This document shows, piece by piece, positions 54,467 to 62,359 of a stretch of DNA of 64,000 nt. This DNA is from Enterococcus caccae ATCC BAA-1240 (GTDB lineage: Bacteria > Bacillota > Bacilli > Lactobacillales > Enterococcaceae). Below the pieces are notes generated by a model. That model saw only the letters and a list, made by a program, of their open reading frames with translations, was not told where the DNA came from and ran no database searches. The position numbers were made by a program, and so were the translations under genes. Numbering within the stretch: the stretch's first letter is position 1; each line of letters starts with the position of its first letter. The stretch lies in assembly GCF_000407145.1 (NCBI RefSeq), contig NZ_KE136474.1:62001-126000 (forward strand). The letters run 5' to 3'.

Positions 54467-54501
54467 AAAGCCCTGCCAAGATTTTTTCTTAGCAGAGCTT
54501 T
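54467..54501 (-). terminator. terminator downstream of the candidate peptide gene
   Basis: AAAGCCCTGCCAAGA (54467-54481) pairs with TCTTAGCAGAGCTTT (54487-54501) with two mismatches, and the minus strand continues GCTTTTTG. It lies 24 bases past the stop of the 15-residue frame. Confidence 0.65.
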
Positions 54502-54524
54502 CACTATTAAAAAAATTATTCAAT

Positions 54525-54572
54525 TTATCTAACACTATTGTTTATACTGAAAATTTCCCATATATAAAACAT
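54525..54572 (-). CDS. candidate 15-residue signal peptide gene next to rgg
   Basis: ATG at 54572 has a near-ideal GAGGAGG seven bases upstream and encodes MFYIWEIFSINNSVR. A -10-like ACTATAGT palindrome lies 65-75 bases upstream and a terminator directly downstream, so a short dedicated transcript is plausible. Rgg-type regulators commonly respond to short hydrophobic peptides encoded beside them, and comS and papR lie downstream in the same orientation as here. The sequence does not match known SHP or XIP patterns, so this remains a hypothesis. Confidence 0.4.
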   Translation of the reverse strand: MFYIWEIFSINNSVR

Positions 54573-54636
54573 CGTAATTCCTCCTCAACTTAAATAAAAA
54601 TTCTGCCTCATAATTTCATGTGAAGCGCATGAGTTT

Positions 54637-54646
54637 TACTATAGTA
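54637..54646. promoter_or_regulatory. TACTATAGTA palindrome before the candidate peptide gene
   Basis: A perfect 10-bp palindrome containing TATAGT, usable as a leftward -10 without a good -35. The same ACTATAGT core is in the rgg promoter at 55560-55569. Confidence 0.45.
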
Positions 54647-54671
54647 TAAAATACACAAAATCGACTTTTTT

Positions 54672-55532
54672 CTATATAGTCTTTTTCAAAAATCGTTCAA
54701 GATATTTTTGATGGCTGTCATGAATATCTTGTAATTCAAGAACTTTTAATACTTTCAATACTTGATTTGCTTTTTCAATTCCTGCACTTCTTTCTCCTTC
54801 TGCGATTAGAAGAATTCCTTTCAAAAAATTCAATTTATTTTTCTCATAAATTTGCTCTGGTTTGTCCAATAAACTTTCTACTTTAACAATAAATTTTTTT
54901 GCTTGCTTGTACCCTTCATTTTCTATAAAAAAGATAATAAGATTGAGCAGCAAGAGTAACAATTCATTGGTATTTCTAAATATATGTAGTTCCGTTTCAA
55001 GTCTTTTTTGCGCACCTTTCACCAATAAGCTTACTTGCTCTACGCTGAAGCAAAAAAATACATTGTTAAAAAGTGACACATCATAATCAAACCACACATC
55101 AATATTGATTAAGTAATTCCAGAGAGAGTCAACGATTTTTCTAGAATACTCTTTTTGTTCTATTCTTTCTATGTGTAACTTACAAATACTTATATTATGT
55201 GCATGTCGAGTAATGTAATTGGTCTTATACTTTTTTTCTTCTGATTTGATGAGTGTATCCAATTCAATGACACTAGCACCACGGACAGCACTTTTCAATT
55301 CCTTTAAAAATTGACGTTGACAATTATCTTCCGATTTATCTTTCATGCTAAGAAATTCTTGATAACTCACACTTAACTTATTTAATAAATCATACAACTT
55401 TTGAGAAGATATATCCGAGTTACCTCTTTCAAACTTAGATATAAATGAAACAGATATCGTATCATCTGATAAGTCTGCTAAGGAAAGATTTCTTGATTTT
55501 CTAATATACCGAATTATATTTCCATTCTCCAT
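54672..55532 (-). CDS. Rgg-family transcriptional regulator
   Basis: 286 residues. The N-terminal helix-turn-helix (GNIIRYIRKSRNLSLADLSD, SVSFISKFERGNSDISSQKL) matches Rgg/MutR/GadR regulators, and the remaining 220 residues are helical TPR-like repeats that in this family bind a peptide pheromone. It is divergent from the ABC exporter operon at 55663 with 130 bases between them. It likely controls that operon, as Rgg proteins do for bacteriocin and secondary-metabolite genes. AAGGGG precedes its ATG. Confidence 0.88.
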   Translation of the reverse strand: MENGNIIRYIRKSRNLSLADLSDDTISVSFISKFERGNSDISSQKLYDLLNKLSVSYQEFLSMKDKSEDNCQRQFLKELKSAVRGASVIELDTLIKSEEKKYKTNYITRHAHNISICKLHIERIEQKEYSRKIVDSLWNYLINIDVWFDYDVSLFNNVFFCFSVEQVSLLVKGAQKRLETELHIFRNTNELLLLLLNLIIFFIENEGYKQAKKFIVKVESLLDKPEQIYEKNKLNFLKGILLIAEGERSAGIEKANQVLKVLKVLELQDIHDSHQKYLERFLKKTI

Positions 55533-55559
55533 AAATAACCCCTTTTCAGATTTTTTTTA

Positions 55560-55569
55560 CACTATAGTG
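55560..55569. promoter_or_regulatory. CACTATAGTG palindrome between rgg and the exporter operon
   Basis: A perfect 10-bp palindrome in the 130-base divergent region. It overlaps a leftward TATAGT -10 for rgg and is about 50 bases upstream of the likely start of the rightward operon, whose TATTAT (55604-55609) lacks a recognisable -35, as expected for an activator-dependent promoter. Confidence 0.5.
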
Positions 55570-55662
55570 AAAAATACCAACTAAAGGAAATAAATACCTC
55601 TACTATTATAAAAGTACCTTGAATTAGGTGACTTGGCAACTAAAATTTAAAAGAAATGAGGA

Positions 55663-56433
55663 ATGGATTTGCAAAAAATCATTACAGCAGAGCAACTTTG
55701 TAAGGAGTATAACAATGGTTCAAATACCGTAAAAGTATTAAAAAATATTGATTTGGAAATTTATGAAGGTGATTTTACAGTAATAATGGGAAGCTCAGGT
55801 TCTGGTAAATCAACTTTATTGTATTGTTTGAGTGCAATGGACAGTATCTCATCTGGTGAAGTGAAATATCAAGATCAAAGAATGAATAACATGAATGAGG
55901 TTGCGATTTCAAAAATTCGGAGAACAGAGATGGGATTTGTGTTCCAACAGATGAATCTCATTAGTACACTTTCTCTTTTTGAAAACATTATTATATCAGG
56001 CTACTTGAAGAAAGAGTCGAAAAAAACAGTTCACTCTAACGCGATGAGCTTATTAAGTCAAGTGGGATTAGACACATTTGCAAAAAGGCTTCCGTCTGAG
56101 ATTTCAGGTGGTCAACAACAGCGAGTTGCTATCGCTAGAGCACTTATTAATAGTCCCAAAATATTATTCGCAGACGAACCTACAGGTGCTTTAAATTCAA
56201 AATCAGGTAAAAATATATTAGATACTCTTTCTCACTATAACAATAATGACAATCAGACTATCCTTATGGTCACGCATGATCTAAAAGCATCATTAAGAGC
56301 GAATAGAATTATCTATCTTAATGACGGAGAAATAGAAGGAGAATTAGCACTAGATAAATATGCTGCTGAAAATATAGATATGGTAGAGCGTGAAAAAAAT
56401 GTATTGAATTGGTTACAAGGAATGGGGTGGTAA
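55663..56433 (+). CDS. ABC exporter ATPase, MacB/LolD type
   Basis: 256 residues. Walker A GSSGSGKST at 43-51, Q-loop FVFQQMNLISTLSLFENI, signature SGGQQQRVAIARAL and Walker B ILFADEPTGAL are intact and of the class that partners FtsX-like permeases. GAGGA touches ATG 55663, so TTG 55669 may be the real start. First gene of an operon of five; its permease follows after four bases. It should power export of a peptide or lipid-like product, or give resistance to one. Confidence 0.93.
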   Translation: MDLQKIITAEQLCKEYNNGSNTVKVLKNIDLEIYEGDFTVIMGSSGSGKSTLLYCLSAMDSISSGEVKYQDQRMNNMNEVAISKIRRTEMGFVFQQMNLISTLSLFENIIISGYLKKESKKTVHSNAMSLLSQVGLDTFAKRLPSEISGGQQQRVAIARALINSPKILFADEPTGALNSKSGKNILDTLSHYNNNDNQTILMVTHDLKASLRANRIIYLNDGEIEGELALDKYAAENIDMVEREKNVLNWLQGMGW

Positions 56434-56437
56434 GAGC

Positions 56438-58777
56438 ATGCGCACATTTTTGCTACTACTTAGAAAAAATCTATTCAAAAGAAAAGCCTTTGCGTTTTCG
56501 ATAGTAGCGTTATCAACCATTGCTGTTATTTTTTTATTGACAACACTAGGTTCTTTGTCTGAGAATGGCAAAACTTATGACACTTCTTATGAAGCTTCCA
56601 AATCGCCAGACTTACTTTTTAGCTTTTCCCAAAATAATTATCGGAAGAGTTATACAAGTGAACTAAAAAAAATGGACAATATTAAAAACATTGAAACAAT
56701 CGAAACATACTCTGGATTATTAGAAGATGAAAAAAATGGGGATACAAATGTTCTACTTCGTTCACAAGGAATTAACACTTTTCGAGTAGAGGATGGCGGG
56801 AATGGTACATTAAACGTCAATGAGACCTATGTCCCTATCTATTTAAAGGATTCCCTCTCTCTTAAAAAGAATGACACTATTGATGTTAAGCTCAATTCCC
56901 AAACTATTCAATTAAAAATTGTAGGCTTCTTTGAAGACACGGTGTTTGGCTCACCAATAATGAGATATAATCAAGTTCTTATTAATGATGGAACTTATGA
57001 TCAGATTTCAAAAATGGATGCAAGTGAGAACATTATAAAAAACTTCTTCATCCAAGTGAATTTCAATAAACCACCACTTGACGAAGACTTCACAGCTTAT
57101 GTTACGAATAAAATGGAAAATTTTGAAGGAACAGAAATAGCAGATTTTATCTATGATAAAACATTTACTAAAAAAGCCTATGTGATGATTCCAACAGTTC
57201 TCTCTTTAGTTCTTTTACTTGCAACAGCCTTTATTGTTTTGGTTAGTTTTTTTGTTTTAAGATACGCAATCTTAACTTCATTAGAATCTGACTATACTCA
57301 AATCGGTGTTATGAAAGCATTAGGCTTTACCAATAGAAAAATAAAGTATCAATTTATGATCCAATTTCACGTATTAATACTTTTGGGAGGAATTTTGGGA
57401 CTACTAGTATCTACACAAGCCATCCCAAGATTAACGAGTGTATTTTTAAATTCAAATGGTATTATCGGAGATAATTCCGTTCCATGGGGACAAATGATTG
57501 TATTACTAGCTGTCTTTATTTTATTAAATTCACTCATCATACTATTTAGCTTAAGAAAATTAAAAAATATTACTCCTGTTAAAGCACTTAGAATGGGTCA
57601 ACTTTCAGATGGAGATAAAGGAAAGAAGAGTATCTCTTTAGAGCGTCTAAGTATTTTACCGCTATCTATTAGCATTTCTATCAAACAATTATCTACAAGG
57701 TTTAAACAATATACATCACTAATGCTCGTTGCATTTTTCTTTAGCTTTTTATTACTAAGTGTTCTAACATTATCCAAAGCTTTTGAAAAAGAGAATGAAG
57801 TATTCAAACTTCTTGGCATGCCCAAAAATGATGTAGTATTACAGATTGCTGAAACTACAGAGGATAAAGAGGAAACAATAAGACAATTAGTTAAACAAAT
57901 TGATGAAAAATATCCAGTCAATTCCTACAGTTCTTTTTTTCAGACAAGTTTAAAAGTAGAAAAACAATCAATGGTTGCTCTTGTATATGGTGATCTTAAA
58001 AACAAAGTTGATTTAAGTGCGGGGCGTTATCCTAAAGCTGAAAATGAGATTCTTATTACAAGTAACGTGAGCGAACAATTTAATAAGAATGTTAATGATA
58101 CTTTAAAGGTATCCACTAAAAAGGACAATTCAGAGGACTTCAAAGTAGTTGGCGTGTACCAAAGTGTTAACAATGTTGGGTTTACTATTCATATGCTAGA
58201 TACTGGGTATTCTAAGCTAAATAAAAATTATTCTCCTGTTCAATATGTTGTTGATTTAGAGAATGATTCAGATGTATCAAATACAATCAAACAATTTTCT
58301 ACAAATAAGGACAATATTAATATAACAGATGGTTTAAAAAGTAATAAAAACTTGATTGAAACAATACAAACAGGTTTGTTATTAATGACACTGGTTGTAT
58401 TGATTTTGAGTTTCTCTATTTCGTCCGTGATCATTCTCCTCTTGAGCACAATTTCAATTAATAGGGAATCATTAGAATTGGGGATCATGAAATCATTGGG
58501 CTATACATCGGCTCAATTACGTTGTCAATTTGCTACCAGATTTGTTATGGCGACAACATTTGGAACAACATTTGGAATCATTTCAGCCTTTCTTGGCGGA
58601 AACAAAATGTTTTCTACGCTTCTTTCAATGGCAGGTTTAACTAGTTTAGATCTAAAATTTTCAATTGGAAATTTAGTTTTTGTAGTATCGTTTTTCGTAT
58701 TTGTTAGCTTCTTATTTAGTTATGTTTCCTCACGAAAAATAAAAAATGTAAATGTAAAAAATTTATTAGTAGATTAA
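56438..58777 (+). CDS. FtsX-like ABC permease
   Basis: 779 residues with an N-terminal helix (about 15-36), a 200-residue extracellular domain, three helices (about 245-375), a second helix group beginning near 418, another extracellular domain, and three final helices (about 645-770). The FtsX signature around IGVMKALGFTNRKIKYQF is repeated as LGIMKSLGYTSAQLRCQF, so it is a duplicated-FtsX permease like those of antimicrobial peptide transporters. With the preceding ATPase it forms a complete exporter. Confidence 0.92.
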   Translation: MRTFLLLLRKNLFKRKAFAFSIVALSTIAVIFLLTTLGSLSENGKTYDTSYEASKSPDLLFSFSQNNYRKSYTSELKKMDNIKNIETIETYSGLLEDEKNGDTNVLLRSQGINTFRVEDGGNGTLNVNETYVPIYLKDSLSLKKNDTIDVKLNSQTIQLKIVGFFEDTVFGSPIMRYNQVLINDGTYDQISKMDASENIIKNFFIQVNFNKPPLDEDFTAYVTNKMENFEGTEIADFIYDKTFTKKAYVMIPTVLSLVLLLATAFIVLVSFFVLRYAILTSLESDYTQIGVMKALGFTNRKIKYQFMIQFHVLILLGGILGLLVSTQAIPRLTSVFLNSNGIIGDNSVPWGQMIVLLAVFILLNSLIILFSLRKLKNITPVKALRMGQLSDGDKGKKSISLERLSILPLSISISIKQLSTRFKQYTSLMLVAFFFSFLLLSVLTLSKAFEKENEVFKLLGMPKNDVVLQIAETTEDKEETIRQLVKQIDEKYPVNSYSSFFQTSLKVEKQSMVALVYGDLKNKVDLSAGRYPKAENEILITSNVSEQFNKNVNDTLKVSTKKDNSEDFKVVGVYQSVNNVGFTIHMLDTGYSKLNKNYSPVQYVVDLENDSDVSNTIKQFSTNKDNINITDGLKSNKNLIETIQTGLLLMTLVVLILSFSISSVIILLLSTISINRESLELGIMKSLGYTSAQLRCQFATRFVMATTFGTTFGIISAFLGGNKMFSTLLSMAGLTSLDLKFSIGNLVFVVSFFVFVSFLFSYVSSRKIKNVNVKNLLVD

Positions 58778-58794
58778 AGGAGAGAATTTGGGTT

Positions 58795-60045
58795 ATGTTG
58801 GGTTATTTAAAAAGTTTTTATACAAGGTTAGCATTTATAATGGGAGTAGTAATGTATGTTTCATATGCTTTGCCAACTGGTAATTGGCAAAATACATATT
58901 TAATATTTGTTTCGTTATTCGTTGCAATTTTCCTACCATTTTTTACTAAAATAAGTGAGAAATTAGAACGATTTGCAGTGTTACGAACTGGAAGTATGTT
59001 TTTAGGTAAAGTGATTCGCTTTCTATGGCAATATGCATTTAATTACTTTGCTTTGACCATGGTTATTATTGGCGGTATTGTAGATACTGCTAACCTACAA
59101 TTTGTTGGAGGATTGTATGGTGCTATTGCACTAACTTCATTTGCTTCTCAAGGATTACAGTATGTAATGTTAGCATTAGCAAATAAAAATATTGGTGATC
59201 GCTATTTGAATATTACACTTGCCTTGAGTTTTAATGTCTGTATTAGTGCCATTGCGTCATTAGGATATATTCCAGTTCAACTATTTTTTGTGGTTACAGG
59301 TATTCTCTTAGGAATAATTGGTGCAGTATACAGTTTGGTTACAGATTTAAAAGGTATTTTTTCAAAAAAATCTGGAGTTGGTGTTTTCTTTGGAACGTTC
59401 AATCCTGCTCATGTTTCACATATGAAAATTATAGAACAATTTATTCAAGCGAGAAACTTAGAGAAGGTTTATGTACATCCAACTATCGTTCCAAAGCTTC
59501 ACCAAGCATTATTGGATGAAGGGATTATTAGAATAGCTAAAATGAAAGATGGTATGAGAATTTATGAAAAAACTGAAAAAGCTGATTTTCATATTGATTA
59601 CTTTCCAACTGGAAATATTTTCTTTGAAGCAGAAAATAGAATTGCTATGTTGCGAAGTGCTGTCTCAGATGCAAATCTAGAAAATAAAGTTGAAGTTTTA
59701 GCTATGCCTGATCTATATATTGATAAAGGTTTTCATGGAATTATTAAGCACATTAAAGATAAACATAAAGGCAAAAGAATTTATGGTCTTCATGGTAGTG
59801 ATTACGGTGGAATGTTGGTGAGAACTATTTATGATGAAACATTCTTAACACCGTATACAATAGTGCGAAAAGACACTATTTCAGCTACAGCAATTAGAAA
59901 TGGTGCCCAGGGTATGACTTCCAAGACAGTAACTGAAATACTGAATATTCTAAAGGATGATTCTCATGCAAATGATGGCGATATATTTGAATTTTCAGGT
60001 GTACGATATATTTATTCAACTTCAAAATTGATTGAGTTAGACTAG
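58795..60045 (+). CDS. membrane protein fused to a nucleotidylyltransferase domain
   Basis: 416 residues. Residues about 10-185 contain six membrane helices. Residues 194-400 form a cytoplasmic cytidylyltransferase-like domain with GTFNPAHVSH (HxxH: His206, His209) and ISATAIR at 362-368, the two signatures of NMN adenylyltransferase/phosphopantetheine adenylyltransferase-type enzymes. The helical half recalls PnuC-like or small transporter domains but I cannot name it. Such enzymes join a nucleotide to a phosphorylated acceptor. It starts 17 bases after the permease. The fusion and its place among acyltransferase and hydrolase genes are unusual. Confidence 0.7.
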   Translation: MLGYLKSFYTRLAFIMGVVMYVSYALPTGNWQNTYLIFVSLFVAIFLPFFTKISEKLERFAVLRTGSMFLGKVIRFLWQYAFNYFALTMVIIGGIVDTANLQFVGGLYGAIALTSFASQGLQYVMLALANKNIGDRYLNITLALSFNVCISAIASLGYIPVQLFFVVTGILLGIIGAVYSLVTDLKGIFSKKSGVGVFFGTFNPAHVSHMKIIEQFIQARNLEKVYVHPTIVPKLHQALLDEGIIRIAKMKDGMRIYEKTEKADFHIDYFPTGNIFFEAENRIAMLRSAVSDANLENKVEVLAMPDLYIDKGFHGIIKHIKDKHKGKRIYGLHGSDYGGMLVRTIYDETFLTPYTIVRKDTISATAIRNGAQGMTSKTVTEILNILKDDSHANDGDIFEFSGVRYIYSTSKLIELD

Positions 60046-60059
60046 CTATGGAGGAAAAA

Positions 60060-60653
60060 ATGACTACAACTAAAGAAATACTTCTACCAAATAATTACAC
60101 ACTAAAATTATATAAAAGAAAATATTTACCTCAAATTTCTGACTTCGTAGCAAACATTTATTTTACTCAACATCATTATCAATTTGATGAAGATATCGAA
60201 ACCCTAACAAATGAATTACGAACTCAAGATGAAGAACTCAGTAAGCAGTCAACAATCTGTTGTATTTACAATATAGAAAAAAATATTTGTTGTACTGGAC
60301 GACTTGTCAAAAGAGTTCAACAATTACCATTTGAAATAGAATTTGACATTAACTTAGACTTGTTTCAAGATAAATACTCTGACATCTATGAATTTGCAAG
60401 GTTAGCAAGTGGAGAAAAATCTTCATTTAGACTTGTTAAGATTCTTACAACGCAGCTATTTAGCAGTGTTGATTCAAATAGTACTATGGTTGTTGCTAGT
60501 TTAGATCAACTGGTTTATAAAAAGTTATTACGATTAAAGTATCCTGTGTTTAAGTTAGGAAAAGAGAGATATTATATGGGATCAGTAACTGTCCCAGTAG
60601 GATTTGATTTGTCAAAAATTAAAATGATGGAGCGAAGTAGATATGAAAATTGA
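60060..60653 (+). CDS. GNAT-fold acyltransferase, FeeM/LuxI-like
   Basis: 197 residues from ATG 60060, five bases after GGAGG; ATG 60048 carries that site inside and has none of its own. The pattern LPFEIEFDINLDLF, YEFARLASGEKSSFRLVKIL, MVVASLDQLVYKKLLRLKYPV, YYMGSVTVPVGFDL follows the autoinducer-synthase and N-acyl amino acid synthase (FeeM) layout, with the E-x-x-R-L motif at Glu115-Leu119 (counted from 60048). These enzymes take an acyl group from acyl-ACP or acyl-CoA to an amine. Family is inferred from pattern; substrates are unknown. Confidence 0.6.
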   Translation: MTTTKEILLPNNYTLKLYKRKYLPQISDFVANIYFTQHHYQFDEDIETLTNELRTQDEELSKQSTICCIYNIEKNICCTGRLVKRVQQLPFEIEFDINLDLFQDKYSDIYEFARLASGEKSSFRLVKILTTQLFSSVDSNSTMVVASLDQLVYKKLLRLKYPVFKLGKERYYMGSVTVPVGFDLSKIKMMERSRYEN

Positions 60654-61410
60654 TTTATTCCATGTAGGAATTGCAACCTGCATATTGAGCATAAATAATC
60701 AGGTTAAAATTGCTATTGATCCTGCTCTATTTAAGAAAGGTACTAAATTAAAATTTAAGTCTTTTGAATCTGAACGCTTGGAAAATCCAAGTTTTGATAG
60801 TGATACTTTTGAGGATATTGATATTTGGTTGATTAGTCATTTTCATGAAGACCACATAGATATACTTGGAAAAGAAAAAATATCCCAAGACTCTTTGGTT
60901 CTTAGCAATAAAGATTCTCTAACATTTTTAGCAGATAAAAATGTTAAAAAAATTGGTTGGAAAGAAAAACATGTTTTTTCTAAAGATAATATCACTGTAG
61001 AAATTCAGGCTATCCCTGCGTATCATGCTAACTCGTTTTTAATGAGAAAATTAGTTGGTAAAGTCAATGGGTATCTATTAACTGTTACCATTGATAGTGT
61101 CGTACAAAAAATTTATTTCACTTCTGACACTGTATTTCATAAAGACATTATCAAAGCTCTTCCTCAAAGTATTGATATATTAATTGCAAATTTAGGAAAT
61201 GTACAAGCAAACAAGACTGGAGGCCCTCTGACTATGAATATTTCAATGCTTGATAAATTTGTTGATATTCTTAGTCCCTCTGTCATTGTTCCTGTTCATA
61301 TAAATGATCTATCCCACTACGAAACACAAGAAGTAAGTGTCACAGAAGCAGGGTACAAGGTACTTGAAACTGGAAAATGGCATACGCTAATCAATCAATA
61401 TTCTATGTAA
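60643..61410 (+). CDS. metallo-beta-lactamase-fold hydrolase (UlaG/NAPE-PLD-like)
   Basis: 255 residues, overlapping the acyltransferase gene by 11 bases, so the two are translationally coupled. The dizinc motif SHFHEDHID (His66, His68, Asp70, His71) is intact, with further ligands in PAYHANSF, YFTSDTVFH and VPVHINDLSHY. The fold class of UlaG, TM1162-like and NAPE-PLD enzymes acts on lactones, phosphodiesters or N-acyl lipids. Coupling with an N-acyltransferase suggests it processes or degrades the acylated product. It is the last gene before the terminator. Confidence 0.82.
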   Translation: MKIDLFHVGIATCILSINNQVKIAIDPALFKKGTKLKFKSFESERLENPSFDSDTFEDIDIWLISHFHEDHIDILGKEKISQDSLVLSNKDSLTFLADKNVKKIGWKEKHVFSKDNITVEIQAIPAYHANSFLMRKLVGKVNGYLLTVTIDSVVQKIYFTSDTVFHKDIIKALPQSIDILIANLGNVQANKTGGPLTMNISMLDKFVDILSPSVIVPVHINDLSHYETQEVSVTEAGYKVLETGKWHTLINQYSM

Positions 61411-61706
61411 TAAACAATAGTATTTTTCATTTTATTCAGCAAACATGTAGGTTTTTCATCAAGCATATTGAAATCTTGTAAGTCGTTCAACATTTGATTC
61501 TAGCTCATAGCAATGATTTTGTATGAAAAAATGACTATTATCGTACCCTACACAAAATGAATGATACATTTAAACAAGTAGTTAGCTAACTAACTACTTG
61601 TTTTTTGAATTAAAATGGATTCTATATCATTCCGCAAAGAATATACACTCTCAGCAACTTATCAAACTACTTTTCTCATTTTTTGAAAACAGCTAAAAAA
61701 CATAGT
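61411..61706. other. intergenic region after the cluster
   Basis: No gene is supported. It holds the operon terminator at 61573-61606 and the promoter at 61683-61711; the 160 bases before the terminator show no structure I can name. Confidence 0.5.
61573..61606 (+). terminator. terminator of the exporter/acyltransferase operon
   Basis: A perfect 13-bp stem, AACAAGTAGTTAG (61573-61585) with CTAACTACTTGTT (61590-61602), four-base loop and T-run. It equals the final hairpin of the dispersed repeat at 44950. Confidence 0.85.
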
Positions 61707-61711
61707 ATAAT
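61683..61711 (+). promoter_or_regulatory. promoter at the left edge of the right repeat copy
   Basis: TTGAAA (61683-61688), 17 bases, TATAAT (61706-61711), a near-consensus promoter. The repeated segment begins at 61707, inside the -10, so the left copy at 52709 lacks the -35 and the first -10 base. This indicates that the right copy is in the original setting. Confidence 0.8.
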
Positions 61712-61735
61712 GAATAATCACGAGGAAGGGTTATT

Positions 61736-61950
61736 ATGGCATTTCAAATTGAACTAAATGAACAAGAATTATCCGTTCAAGGAGTACAATTTCAGACAAA
61801 AAAAGAATATACCATAATAAAGAACTCTTTAGGTTCAAGTATGTACGAAGGCTTCGAGAGACAACAAAAGACATGATTCAGCTTCTAAAAGACACTCCTG
61901 ATGGAAAAAAATCTAACTTTATATTTCTGGGAATATTAACTCATGACTAA
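61736..61950 (+). pseudogene. frameshifted small gene, right copy
   Basis: Identical to 52738-52952, including the break after 46 codons. The shared lesion shows that the gene was already broken, or is read by frameshifting, before the segment was duplicated. Confidence 0.6.
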
Positions 61951-62294
61951 CTCTTATAACTATATAGGTACAGAAAATCTTTACACTTCTCCTAATTCAA
62001 AGGTTTAAAAAAATTCTTCTACTATTACCGATTTAGAAAAATGACATGTTACTGAACATTTTTTTGCATCTAACAGTATAGCTGAATTAGCTGAAAAGCC
62101 TATTTTAGTCAATTTGGTGTGATTCATTCTAATCTTAAACTTTTGAAGAAAGTTATCTTTGAAAACCTAGCACCATTTTGATACTAGCTCTTATAAACTA
62201 ACTGCTTTTTACACTATTCAAGTTAGCTTAAATCCCTTTAAACTGGTGATCTCCAGCTTATAGATTCTATTAGTTTATCGAGTGGGCGTGATAC

Positions 62295-62340
62295 AAAAAT
62301 CCTTGGAAATCCTTATTTATAGGGATTCTCAAGGATTTTT
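62295..62340 (+). promoter_or_regulatory. terminator-like leader hairpin before the AraC-type gene, right copy
   Basis: Same AAAAATCCTTG/CAAGGATTTTT stem as at 53297, ending immediately before AAAGGAGG. Confidence 0.55.
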
Positions 62341-62359
62341 ATTTAAAGGAGGAACAAAC

